Assembly: GCF_000963945.1 (NCBI RefSeq)
Contig: NZ_BAMW01000063.1
Span: 1 to 42,738, forward strand
Direction of reading: 5' to 3'
Origin: Acetobacter indonesiensis
GTDB taxonomy: Bacteria > Pseudomonadota > Alphaproteobacteria > Acetobacterales > Acetobacteraceae
DNA: 42,738 bases
A program made the translations under genes and the position numbers. How positions within the stretch are numbered: the stretch's first letter is position 1; each line of letters begins with the position of its first letter. This document shows positions 17,278 to 25,118 of the stretch, in pieces. The notes under the pieces were generated by a model, which saw nothing but the letters and a program-made list of their open reading frames with translations, had not been told where the DNA came from and searched no databases.

Positions 17278-18437
17278 AACCTCGCATTGTTTCCATTGAT
17301 ATTCTGCGGGGTGCAACTGTTGCATTTATGATCCTTGTCAACAATCCGGGTGACTGGAACAAGGTATGGTCGCCGTTAGAACATGCTGAATGGAATGGCT
17401 GCACTCCGGCTGATCTTGTTTTCCCATTTTTTCTTTTCCTAATGGGATGTGTTATTCCTTTTTCGTTTGATCGTCGGCTCAAAAATGGTACGCCGCGTAA
17501 TCGGCTCATGGCGCATATTGCGTGGCGTGGAACAGCACTCATCGCTCTGAAATTATTATTAAGCTTGTATCCTTTTTTCCATTCCACGCATTTGCGGTTT
17601 TTGGGTGTTCTGACGCGGATTGCGCTTTGCTATATGGCCGTTGCAACGCTTTACCTTTTTATACGAAAAGCGCGCATTCTCTTTTGTATAAGCGTTGCAG
17701 TTCTTCTGGCTTACTGGGCAATTCTCTATGCACTCCCAGTGCCAGGATCAGGATGGCCCGGATACAACTTTGCATTCCTTGATCCGCAACTGAATATGGT
17801 CGCATGGATTGATCAACATTTTGCAGCATGGTGTCAGAAGTGGCTGCATAGTGGCGTTCTCTACAGCAAAACATCTGACCCAGAGGGGTTATTGAGCACT
17901 CTGCCCGCTATTGTAACGACACTCACTGGTGTGCTGGCTGGCCAACTGTTCAAAAATCGGGATATCCGTCCATCAGTACGAGCCACAGTTTTCATGGCTT
18001 GTGGTATAACCTGTCTTGTTCTGGGGCAGATATGGGGAGTTTATTTCCCGTTAAATAAATCTCTTTGGACCAGTTCTTTCACCGTTTTTACGACGGGTGC
18101 TGCTTTATGCTGCCTGAGTATTTGTGATACGATTTTTGACATCCTACAGGTGCAGAAAAAAAGTCATTTTTTCCGTTTTGTTCTGGCTTTTTTCCAGATT
18201 TTTGGAATGAATGCGATCTTTGCTTTCTTGTTTTCCGGCTTTCTGGCTAAAACCTTTTTGCTGCTGCCATCCCCTATGGGTAATCACGCTTCTTTCCAAG
18301 GGTGGATGTATCACATGGTGCGAGGTGGGCATCCTTCCACACACATAACATCTTTCCTTTTTTCTGTAGTTTTTCTTTTTATAGTTTTTGTGCCCCTGTA
18401 TAGTTTGTATCGCAAACAGATTTTTCTAAAACTCTAA
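17265..18437 (+). CDS. NagX/DUF5009-like membrane acyltransferase, start codon unusual
   Basis: This is a polytopic inner-membrane protein related to heparan-alpha-glucosaminide N-acetyltransferase and NagX (COG4299), with about ten hydrophobic segments. The N-terminal family signature is complete: PRIVSIDILRG, then FMILVNNPGDW, HAEWNGCTPADLVFPFF. The signature begins about 45 bases before the first ordinary start codon in frame (ATG 17328), and no ATG, GTG or TTG exists between the upstream in-frame stop (17217) and 17328. ACG at 17265 lies nine bases after GGGGAG and would give an initial (M)AFSQPRIV; I place the start there as an inference. Starting at 17328 gives 369 residues and loses the signature. 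Relatives are often found with amino-sugar genes; its acceptor here is unknown. Confidence 0.75.
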   Translation, partial: TAFSQPRIVSIDILRGATVAFMILVNNPGDWNKVWSPLEHAEWNGCTPADLVFPFFLFLMGCVIPFSFDRRLKNGTPRNRLMAHIAWRGTALIALKLLLSLYPFFHSTHLRFLGVLTRIALCYMAVATLYLFIRKARILFCISVAVLLAYWAILYALPVPGSGWPGYNFAFLDPQLNMVAWIDQHFAAWCQKWLHSGVLYSKTSDPEGLLSTLPAIVTTLTGVLAGQLFKNRDIRPSVRATVFMACGITCLVLGQIWGVYFPLNKSLWTSSFTVFTTGAALCCLSICDTIFDILQVQKKSHFFRFVLAFFQIFGMNAIFAFLFSGFLAKTFLLLPSPMGNHASFQGWMYHMVRGGHPSTHITSFLFSVVFLFIVFVPLYSLYRKQIFLKL

Positions 18438-18554
18438 GTTTAAGAACATGGCGTTGAAAGGATCTGATCACTCTATTTCCTGTACACCAAAATATTCTTG
18501 TTCCAGAATAGGATATTATCTTGCATAGCTATTTTTATAATTACTGGAAATAAT

Positions 18555-19811
18555 ATGAAATATGCGATTGGAAGTGCTTTACTCTTAACGCTCATGGCTG
18601 GTTCCGCACAGGCCCAGAGTTCCACTGACAAAGCGATGGACACTGTACTTGAACACGGTGAAACACGCCCTTTGGCAGCCATTGCCGCAGTCAGGCTGCA
18701 TAACGGGCATCCTGTTTACCAGTATTATGGTGGCTTTGCCCGTCGTGATGCAACTGGCACAGTACCTGTTTCACACGATACTTTTTTCAGAATTGCCTCA
18801 ATCTCAAAAGTTGTGACAACCATTGGCCTGATGCAACTTGTTGAGCAAGGCAAAATTAATCTTGACCATGATGTATCTGACTATCTGGGCTTTAGACTCC
18901 GCAATCCTGACTATCCTTCTTCACCCATCACCGTTCGTATGTTGCTGAACCATACCTCCACCATTCGTGATGGAGACATGTATGTTCTACCGCCGGGGAA
19001 AACGGTCAGTCAGTTTTTTGACGAAAGCCACAAACCAGGCACGTCTGATTATCATTTTTCGTACCATGATGATCATAAACCCGGAGAATACTTCACCTAT
19101 TGTAACCTTTGTTATGGTTTGGTGGGCACTATCATTGAGCGGGTTAGTGGAGAACGGTTTGACCATTACCAGACGCATAATGTTCTGGAACCGTTGAAAA
19201 TTGATGGTGGCTATAATGTAAAGGAATTGGAACACCCTGAACGACTGGCCACCCTATACCAGCATCAACCTGCCGGATACGAAGCCGAAGTCGATACTGT
19301 TCCACTAAAAGGCTGGAATACCGATGCTCTGTCTGCTTATAAAATCGGTACGAATGGAACGCTTTTTTCTCCACAAGGGGGGCTGCGTATTTCGCTAGAT
19401 GGCCTAACACGTCTGGCACGTTTTATGATTCAACGCGGCACACTGGACGGCACAAGACTACTGAAGGCAGAAACGATTCAGGCTATGGAAACGCCGACAT
19501 GGACATTTAACGGCACCAATGGCGCTTGCCCTTATCCGTTAAGTGCCTACGGTATGAGCCTGTTTTTATTAACGGGTGCCAAAGATACCAATGGTCGGCC
19601 TGATAGCCCCTATCGTGATTACAAAGGAGGGCTACGTGGTCATTTGGGTGATGCATATGGACTCCACTCAGGGTTCTGGTATAACCCGAAAAATGGAGAT
19701 GCCTACCTGTTTGCCGCAGATGGCTTCCCTGATTATGATCAGGAACATCACGGCCAATATTCTTCTTTTTCAAAAATTGAAGAAGATATTTTTACGAAAC
19801 TTTCATTATAA
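18555..19811 (+). CDS. Exported serine hydrolase of the beta-lactamase/penicillin-binding class C type
   Basis: This is a predicted periplasmic serine enzyme of 418 residues. A signal peptide ends near residue 20 (MAGSAQA-QSS). The nucleophile motif is S82-I-S-K85, the second motif Y182-C-N184, and the region HLGDAYGLHSG near the C-terminus may provide the third. The family contains DD-peptidases, esterases and aminopeptidases as well as class C beta-lactamases, so the reaction is not fixed. I chose the ATG at 18555 because the residues before it in frame (from 18498) are not signal-like. It lies 117 bases after the acyltransferase gene on the same strand and likely belongs to the same set. 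A bidirectional terminator follows at 19922-19947. Confidence 0.88.
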   Translation: MKYAIGSALLLTLMAGSAQAQSSTDKAMDTVLEHGETRPLAAIAAVRLHNGHPVYQYYGGFARRDATGTVPVSHDTFFRIASISKVVTTIGLMQLVEQGKINLDHDVSDYLGFRLRNPDYPSSPITVRMLLNHTSTIRDGDMYVLPPGKTVSQFFDESHKPGTSDYHFSYHDDHKPGEYFTYCNLCYGLVGTIIERVSGERFDHYQTHNVLEPLKIDGGYNVKELEHPERLATLYQHQPAGYEAEVDTVPLKGWNTDALSAYKIGTNGTLFSPQGGLRISLDGLTRLARFMIQRGTLDGTRLLKAETIQAMETPTWTFNGTNGACPYPLSAYGMSLFLLTGAKDTNGRPDSPYRDYKGGLRGHLGDAYGLHSGFWYNPKNGDAYLFAADGFPDYDQEHHGQYSSFSKIEEDIFTKLSL

Positions 19812-19921
19812 TTTAATTAAATTTTAAATAATTTATTTTTTACTGTGAGTTTATTTTTTCTTGAATATTTTCTAAATGCTATCAAACAAATAATAGAAAT
19901 TTTTCTTACTGTATAAAAAAA

Positions 19922-19947
19922 GAAAGAGACTATCTCTTTCCTTTTTT
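19922..19947. terminator. Bidirectional terminator between convergent genes
   Basis: GAAAGAGA (19922-19929) and TCTCTTTC (19933-19940) form an 8-bp stem with loop CTA. Seven A residues precede and seven T residues follow (19942-19948), giving a U tract on both strands. The surrounding 19812-20027 gap is A/T-rich and otherwise empty. Confidence 0.85.
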
Positions 19948-19973
19948 TATTTATATTATCCCAAATTACTTTG

Positions 19974-20005
19974 TTTTTGGAAGACTAAAAATAGTCTTCC
20001 AAAAA
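19974..20005. terminator. Long symmetrical hairpin after the third TBDR gene
   Basis: TTTTTGGAAGACTA (19974-19987) and TAGTCTTCCAAAAA (19992-20005) make a 14-bp perfect stem with loop AAAA, 22 bases past the stop of the minus-strand receptor gene. It lacks a following U tract, so it may stabilise the 3' end or act together with the terminator at 19922-19947. Confidence 0.6.
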
Positions 20006-20027
20006 CTTTTGTTATAATTTCTTAAAT

Positions 20028-23000
20028 TTACAGCGTTACGTTCACACCGAACTGGAAGGAACGCATGATCGCCCCTTTCTGCGCCCATGAGGAGTTATAC
20101 AGGTAAGAGCCATAAGTACCGTAATCAGCGGGAGCACGGAAACCCAGAAGATTATAGACCGTGGTGTAAACGCGCCAACGATCGTTGATACGATAGGTCA
20201 CGTTCAAGTCAACATCCCACCAGTTGCGGATATGGCACTGATTGGTTGGTGCATAGGCACTTCCAGCCAGCAGATTTGCACTATCGCCACAGCTACGGGT
20301 TCCCGGCCCGTTAGTGTCTTCAGCTACGTTTTTGTAACCACTAGTATAATAGACCGTGGGTGTTACAGCCAGATTTCTCCAGATAAATGTATTCGACCAG
20401 TTAGCGCGCCAACGCGGCGTACCAGAGGCAGACACGGCATTATACGGTGCCAGTGTGCCAGCCCAATGCTGCACCCGGCCATCTGGCATGGTCAGGTTGA
20501 AAGAGCGGACATACGTTGCCTGTCCTGTGCTGATCAGGCGAATATCACGGAAAATACCAGGCAGACGGGTATTGGCATTAATCTTCATATCCACACCATC
20601 AGTTACGAGGCTACGGGTATTCAGATACTGTAGGTTGACCATATAAGGGCGAACTTGGCCATTGGGGTTTTGTGTATCAATCTGATCTGGCGTTACGCTT
20701 GTACCAGCAGGCAATGCTGCATTACCACCATTAAGCCATGCATTCGCAATCGCGGTTGCACCCAAGGGGTTTGGTGCAATGTAATTGCTTTTTTTGACGT
20801 AATAATAACCAAATGTGAAGTTCATCCACTCCGTCGGACGAATAATGGCGGACCCCGTAAAATTGGTTGAAATTTCCGGCTTCAGATTTGGGTTACCTGC
20901 CGTGTTTTGCCCAAGACTATAGGCCTGAGCATAGCTGTTCGGTGTACCGTTTGCGTTCAAATGCTGGTTAATGAAGTTTTGATTGGTTACGTTGTACGTG
21001 GTGTATGCAACATTCATACCATTTGTTTCAGCAAAGCTGGGCACACGGAAACCACGAGAAAAAGTGCCGCGCAGCGTAAACTGACGTACAGGTGTAAATG
21101 AAAGGCCTGCTTTTGGTGAATAACGGCCAAATCCGCTTCCCTGTGCGTAATGATCGTAACGGCCGGAAATGTCAGCCTGGACCATTTTGTGGAAGGGAAG
21201 AGCAAGTTCCCAATAACCAGCTTCGACCCAACGGCTACCCTGTGCATTGAACGGATTGATATACCCAACGTACTGAGCATCCGGGTTATTACGGTCGTAC
21301 GGGTTGGCGCTAGGGTCATTCAGCGCTTCGTAACGAATATTGCCACCAATAGCGAGGTTAGCCATACCGCCAGGAAGTTTGAACAGGCCTTTGGAAACAT
21401 GCATGTCACCCGAATACTCCTGAGAACGAGCATTCATGACGTTTTTGGGCGCAATAGAATTGAGAACTTCTTGGCTATTTTCAGATGGGTTCACAAAATT
21501 ATATGTGCCATCGATAATAGCGTTTTTAATGCCGGCAATTGTAGGTGCCCCAGTAATGGTCTGCTGGAGCATGGTATTCATGCCGGTAAAATTAATATCA
21601 TAATTCCAGTCAGAACCCCAATGAGAGGCCGCAGTGCCGTTATAGCGAACAGCCCCACGAAAGTTTTCACTGAACTGCTGGGTTTTGGGAATCAGATCAT
21701 TGAAGGAATACATAACCTGTTCTGGCACACCCAGAATATTATTCGGGTTGGGAGAACCATCAGGCAGGGTAACAGGGATAGCAGTGCTATAAGTATCGGC
21801 GTTACGTGATTGGGAGCGCGCACGGGCAGCATACGGGGTGCCGGTATATTCTGAAAGCGCCTGAGAATACGTAAACATGCTGGTCAACTGTGACCGAGGC
21901 GTCACATCGACTGTTAGATGGGCTGTTGCACTCACACGACGCAAAGACGGTGAAATCTGCGCATAGTCTTTTGTACTATCTTGTGAACAGGCTTGGCTGG
22001 TTCCTGCTGCACCGGCAACTTTGCCCGTAACAACGGACCCATATTGACCACAACCTGCTGATGGGTTGAGCAGTTGCCACGCACCAGTCCCACTGGTACT
22101 ACCGTTGCTCGCACGCACAAGGGCAACAGGCGTTGCGCCAAAATTGACAATACCACCAGCACCGTCAGAGACGTTTGTTATGCCGTTAATGCCGCCAATC
22201 CCTGACAGATTGGATGTATTGTAGGGGTAGTCTAGCTGGCGGTTATAAACCGCGTCATCCTGCTGGTATTCAGAGTTGACGTAGAAGTTGTAACCATCGC
22301 GTTTCAGGTCACCTACGCCGTATGTCGCATACAGCTTCTGATGGCCACCAAATCCGCCCTGAGCCAGACCGCCTTCGGCGTTTCCTTCGAAGCCTTTGAT
22401 TTCTTTACGCGTGGTGTAATTGATAACGCCGGCAACAGCGTCTGCTCCGTAAAGGGATGAGCCAGCGTCTTCCATGGTATCAACGGATTCCATAATGGAA
22501 GATGGCATCCAGTTGGTATCAACGAAGTTGCGTTCGCCATCGTCAGACAACGGGTAGTAGGACAGACGCATACCGTCCATCAACACCAGTGTTGAATCTG
22601 TTGACAGGCCACGCAGAGACGGCGCGGACGCACCGCCTGCAAATGCCCCGTTGGCCGAAAACGCGTTGCTTAGGGTGCCTGCGCCGTTGGATGAAAGAGA
22701 TTGTAGAGCATCTGTCACGTTGGCAAAACCACGCCGCTGCATATCCTGCCGAGAGATGTGCGTGATAGGTGACATGCTTTTCAGATTGGGATCTTTGAAG
22801 AGCGACCCGATGACGGTCACGCTTTCGGGCTTTCCAGCTTCTTCAGCTGTTCCACGCGCCTGTGAAATGGTGTGCTTTGCCGAACCTGTTTTAGTAATAA
22901 CAGTCGGCGCACCTGCCTGGACACTTGCCGGCGCTGCAGTCGATGCAGTTGCACCCGCTACGTGTTTCTTAGCCGTTTTAGAAGCGGCGGCATGCTTGGT

Positions 23001-23126
23001 GTGGGAAACGCTGGCAGGCGCTTCTGCCTGAGCCAGCGCGGGGATCCCGGCAGCAAGAACAGGCAACGCGTAAAGCAGCTTGAATGAAAGTGGCAAGCGC
23101 TGTTTGTGATGAGCTGTCTGGGACAT
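20028..23126 (-). CDS. Large TonB-dependent outer-membrane receptor
   Basis: This 1032-residue TonB-gated transporter has a signal peptide cleaved near residue 34 (IPALAQA-EAP), followed by a long Ala/Thr/Lys linker (35-100) that is unusual in length, and a TonB box ESVTVIGS (101-108). The plug includes ADAVAGVINYTTRKE and SLRGLSTDSTLVLMDGMR. The barrel contains FRVPSFAETNGMN and ends with Val-Thr-Leu rather than the more common Phe. It is the largest receptor in the window and is convergent with the hydrolase set. Two palindromes (23145-23178) lie just upstream of the ATG. The ligand is unknown. The downstream side has two hairpins that close its transcript. Confidence 0.9.
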   Translation of the reverse strand: MSQTAHHKQRLPLSFKLLYALPVLAAGIPALAQAEAPASVSHTKHAAASKTAKKHVAGATASTAAPASVQAGAPTVITKTGSAKHTISQARGTAEEAGKPESVTVIGSLFKDPNLKSMSPITHISRQDMQRRGFANVTDALQSLSSNGAGTLSNAFSANGAFAGGASAPSLRGLSTDSTLVLMDGMRLSYYPLSDDGERNFVDTNWMPSSIMESVDTMEDAGSSLYGADAVAGVINYTTRKEIKGFEGNAEGGLAQGGFGGHQKLYATYGVGDLKRDGYNFYVNSEYQQDDAVYNRQLDYPYNTSNLSGIGGINGITNVSDGAGGIVNFGATPVALVRASNGSTSGTGAWQLLNPSAGCGQYGSVVTGKVAGAAGTSQACSQDSTKDYAQISPSLRRVSATAHLTVDVTPRSQLTSMFTYSQALSEYTGTPYAARARSQSRNADTYSTAIPVTLPDGSPNPNNILGVPEQVMYSFNDLIPKTQQFSENFRGAVRYNGTAASHWGSDWNYDINFTGMNTMLQQTITGAPTIAGIKNAIIDGTYNFVNPSENSQEVLNSIAPKNVMNARSQEYSGDMHVSKGLFKLPGGMANLAIGGNIRYEALNDPSANPYDRNNPDAQYVGYINPFNAQGSRWVEAGYWELALPFHKMVQADISGRYDHYAQGSGFGRYSPKAGLSFTPVRQFTLRGTFSRGFRVPSFAETNGMNVAYTTYNVTNQNFINQHLNANGTPNSYAQAYSLGQNTAGNPNLKPEISTNFTGSAIIRPTEWMNFTFGYYYVKKSNYIAPNPLGATAIANAWLNGGNAALPAGTSVTPDQIDTQNPNGQVRPYMVNLQYLNTRSLVTDGVDMKINANTRLPGIFRDIRLISTGQATYVRSFNLTMPDGRVQHWAGTLAPYNAVSASGTPRWRANWSNTFIWRNLAVTPTVYYTSGYKNVAEDTNGPGTRSCGDSANLLAGSAYAPTNQCHIRNWWDVDLNVTYRINDRWRVYTTVYNLLGFRAPADYGTYGSYLYNSSWAQKGAIMRSFQFGVNVTL

Positions 23127-23144
23127 ATGATTTGGCAGCCTTTG

Positions 23145-23178
23145 GAACGATATATACGTTCATTTGGGATACCAAATG
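23145..23178 (-). promoter_or_regulatory. Two adjacent palindromes upstream of the third TBDR gene
   Basis: GAACG-N7-CGTTC (23145-23161) is directly followed by CATTTGG-GATA-CCAAATG (23161-23178), a perfect 7-4-7 repeat. They lie 19-52 bases before the start codon at 23126, where an operator or a structured 5' leader would be expected. No regulator gene is adjacent, and no regulator family can be assigned. Confidence 0.45.
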
Positions 23179-23257
23179 AAATTCATTTATGTCGATACAG
23201 AAACAGAGGCGCTTATTTTTCCCATAAAACGTGCGGTATTTTTGTTACACTGTGGCA

Positions 23258-24064
23258 CTAGGCTCAGGGCTCATTCCTTGAGATAGAATTATGAAGCTGA
23301 TCGCAACACGTCGCCAGTCCTTCAGCTTTGCGAACATATTTTTGATCCGATGGCGCTTTTTATATAGATTCCAGTTGTAAGACTGCTTTGATTTCCGGTT
23401 CTTCCTCGGCGGAATACAGGCAGTGATAGTGCGTTCTGCAAGCGATAATCTGATCTGGTTGCTGTTGTAGCCTCTGTCCCCGATGACTTCTTCTGTCTCA
23501 TCCCACAGGTCCGCCAGAAGCACGTCTGCGCCACTGAAAAGTCCCTGACTTGACCCACTCTGTCAGATGCAGGCGAACAGGTCGGCCTTGACCATCAAAA
23601 CGGCATGGAGTTTGGAGTTCAAGCCCCCTTTTTGTCCGCCCGATATGGCGGGGGAAGCCCCTTTTTAAGCAGGGATACCGATGTCCGGTGCGCTTTGAGA
23701 TGTGTCGCATCAATCATTAGACGCTTCGAACGGCCAGCCTGTTCTGTCTGGGCAACGAATATCCAGTCAAAGATACCTAAGTGGCTCTACCGGATGAAGC
23801 GATTATACAAAGTTTTATGCAGGCCATACGCTTTCGGAGCGTCTTTCCGCTGAAGACGGCTGCAGATCACATAAACGATCCCGCTCAGAACACGCTGCTC
23901 ATCTACGCGTGGAACTTCCATGGGCCAGAGAGAAAAATGGCTCAACTCGCTCCATCTGGCGTTCAGACAGCAAACATACATCACTCACAGCCTAACCTCC
24001 ATCGGTATACCTGTGAATCACAACCTCTCGCTCAGTTCAATAGATTAATAGGTCCTGAACCTAG
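23258..24064 (-). mobile_element. Degenerate IS5-family insertion sequence
   Basis: This is an 807-base element bounded by CTAG on both sides. Its ends are inverted repeats matching at 14 of 18 positions: CTAGGCTCAGGGCTCATT on the left and, read from the right, CTAGGTTCAGGACCTATT. Length, ends and the encoded transposase place it in the IS5 family (IS427-like group). It sits inside the N-terminal part of a phage-type integrase gene, whose remainder is not found on the other side, so a deletion accompanied or followed insertion. The transposase is decayed, so the copy should be immobile unless helped in trans. Confidence 0.85.
23262..23984 (-). pseudogene. IS5-family DDE transposase, multiply frameshifted
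   Basis: Pieces of one transposase lie in changing frames. They are an N-terminal stretch resembling LLSERQMERVEPFFSLAHG, then VPRVDEQRVLSGIVYVI to TLYNRFIR (stop at 23787), then MIDATHLKAHRTSVSLLKKG with the first catalytic Asp, then VDGQ-like and RPVRLHLTE in another frame, and finally VIGDRGYNSNQ with the second Asp through KDWRRVAI. At least three frameshifts and one in-frame stop are present. In the final Y-x2-R-x3-E-x6-K signature the sequence reads YKKRHRIKNMFAKLK, so the catalytic Glu is replaced by Lys. The protein cannot be functional. Confidence 0.88.
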
Positions 24065-24155
24065 ACTGCACGAAAATGAACAGTCCACCCGTATCTGACA
24101 GCTTGTATGGCTTCTCGCGTGGCGTGAGGCGACGCAACTGAACATCCGTCAGCAT
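24063..24155 (-). pseudogene. N-terminal fragment of a P4-type tyrosine integrase
   Basis: Reading from ATG at 24155, the minus strand encodes MLTDVQLRRLTPREKPYKLS and then DTGGLFIFVQS before the IS5 copy begins. This is the arm-DNA-binding (DUF4102) N-terminus shared by integrases of P4-like prophages and genomic islands, whose relatives read roughly LTDxxxRxLKPxxKPYKLSDGGGLYLLV. About 31 codons remain of a gene normally near 400; the catalytic domain is missing from the window. The fragment starts 143 bases from the 3' end of tRNA-Ser, the normal position for such an integrase next to its attachment site. It is too short for routine gene calling. Confidence 0.85.
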
Positions 24156-24156
24156 C

Positions 24157-24252
24157 GATACCCCCACCCTTGAAATGATACCCCCACAATGCTTGAGCTT
24201 GAAGGAACATCACAGAGCGTCATAGAGTGCACAAATAGCAGAAAACCCCCAC
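24157..24252 (-). repeat. Repeated arm-like sites upstream of the integrase fragment
   Basis: GATACCCCCAC occurs twice in direct orientation at 24157-24167 and 24177-24187, 20 bases apart, and the core CCCCCAC recurs at 24246-24252. On the integrase strand this reads GTGGGGGTATC. Repeats of this kind in front of an integrase gene are candidates for integrase arm sites or self-regulation. The rest of 24188-24298 shows nothing further. Confidence 0.6.
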
Positions 24253-24298
24253 TGTTTATGTGCTATGAGCGCTAACGGCTGTCATGGGATATATCAAA

Positions 24299-24389
24299 TG
24301 GCGGAGAGACAGGGATTCGAACCCTGGGTACGCTATTAACGTACACACGCTTTCCAAGCGTGCGCCTTAAGCCACTCGGCCATCTCTCC
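24299..24389 (-). tRNA. tRNA-Ser (anticodon GGA)
   Basis: Read on the minus strand, the acceptor stem GGAGAGA (from 24389) pairs with TCTCTCC, followed by discriminator G and an encoded CCA (24299-24301). The anticodon loop is CTTGGAAAG with anticodon GGA. There is a long variable arm, as expected for tRNA-Ser, and a TTCGAAT T-loop. Its 3' end faces the integrase fragment and the IS copy, so this gene is the probable attachment site of the eroded island. It follows trpF on the same strand after 60 bases. Confidence 0.97.
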
Positions 24390-24449
24390 GGCGCGGAGGT
24401 GGTAATAGCAAGATCAGCCAAAGTGGCAAGAGGAAATTTGCCTGTGAGA

Positions 24450-25118
24450 TCAATTTATATGGAAAAGTGGCGCGCGCGCGTTGTGAATGAAGCGTTTTAT
24501 GGCATCAGGATTTTTGATACCGGGCTGTATTTCCACACCAGATGAGACGTCAACGGCTGGGGCACCTGTTTCCTTAACAGCTTGCTCCACATTGTCAGGA
24601 GACAGCCCTCCGGCCAGCATCCATGGGAAAGTGGGCTTCCAGCCGTGCAATACCGACCAGTCGAGCTTCTGGGCGTTTCCACCCGGCCGTGTCGCTGTCG
24701 TCGGGGGCTTGGGCTCAATCAGCAGGCGGTCAACAGCACAAACTGTCGGAAGTTCATCTGCCGATGCAACAGGTTTTGACAGCCAGACAGGCAGACCAAA
24801 GCGGTGTCGGATAGAAGCTGCACGGTCATCAGACGCATAGATTTGAAGAACATCAAGCGACACGACGTCCAGAACTCTGGCCAAGGTGTCATCTTCGGGA
24901 TGCACAAAGAGCCCAACGCGCTGGGCACCGCCCGCATGACGCGCAGAAAGACGATTCGCCTGCTGAGGTGTAATATTACGCGGCGAGCGTTCAAAAAATA
25001 CGAAGCCGACCCAGTCAGCCCCGTATTCCATACAGGCGTCAAATCCTGCCTCTTCTGTCAGCCCGCAGATTTTGACACCACGCTGCAATCCTTGAGAGGG
25101 CAAGGAACCAGACGACAT
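24450..25118 (-). CDS. trpF: Phosphoribosylanthranilate isomerase
   Basis: This enzyme catalyses the third step from anthranilate to tryptophan, converting N-(5-phosphoribosyl)anthranilate to the carboxyphenylamino-deoxyribulose phosphate. The 222-residue TIM barrel carries the family motifs: VKICGLT with the catalytic Cys18, WVGFVFFERSPRNIT, and the phosphate-binding DVSSGVE near the C-terminus with its catalytic Asp. The ATG (25118) overlaps the pyrF stop codon as TGATG, so the two are translationally coupled. In many alphaproteobacteria trpB and trpA follow trpF; here tRNA-Ser and the island scar follow instead. LQIYASDD replaces the usual LQLHG-type segment, a minor deviation. Confidence 0.95.
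   Translation of the reverse strand: MSSGSLPSQGLQRGVKICGLTEEAGFDACMEYGADWVGFVFFERSPRNITPQQANRLSARHAGGAQRVGLFVHPEDDTLARVLDVVSLDVLQIYASDDRAASIRHRFGLPVWLSKPVASADELPTVCAVDRLLIEPKPPTTATRPGGNAQKLDWSVLHGWKPTFPWMLAGGLSPDNVEQAVKETGAPAVDVSSGVEIQPGIKNPDAIKRFIHNARAPLFHIN

Noticed and set aside
17220..17328. +1 frameshift fusion of the receptor and acyltransferase
   Set aside because: The frames are compatible with a +1 shift near the TTC-TAG end of the receptor gene, but no slippery sequence or downstream stimulator was seen and ACG initiation with a good Shine-Dalgarno site is simpler.
24100..24298. End of an IS21-type element, suggested by the repeated GATACCCCCAC
   Set aside because: The same repeats sit directly upstream of a clear integrase N-terminus, which explains them better as arm-like sites.
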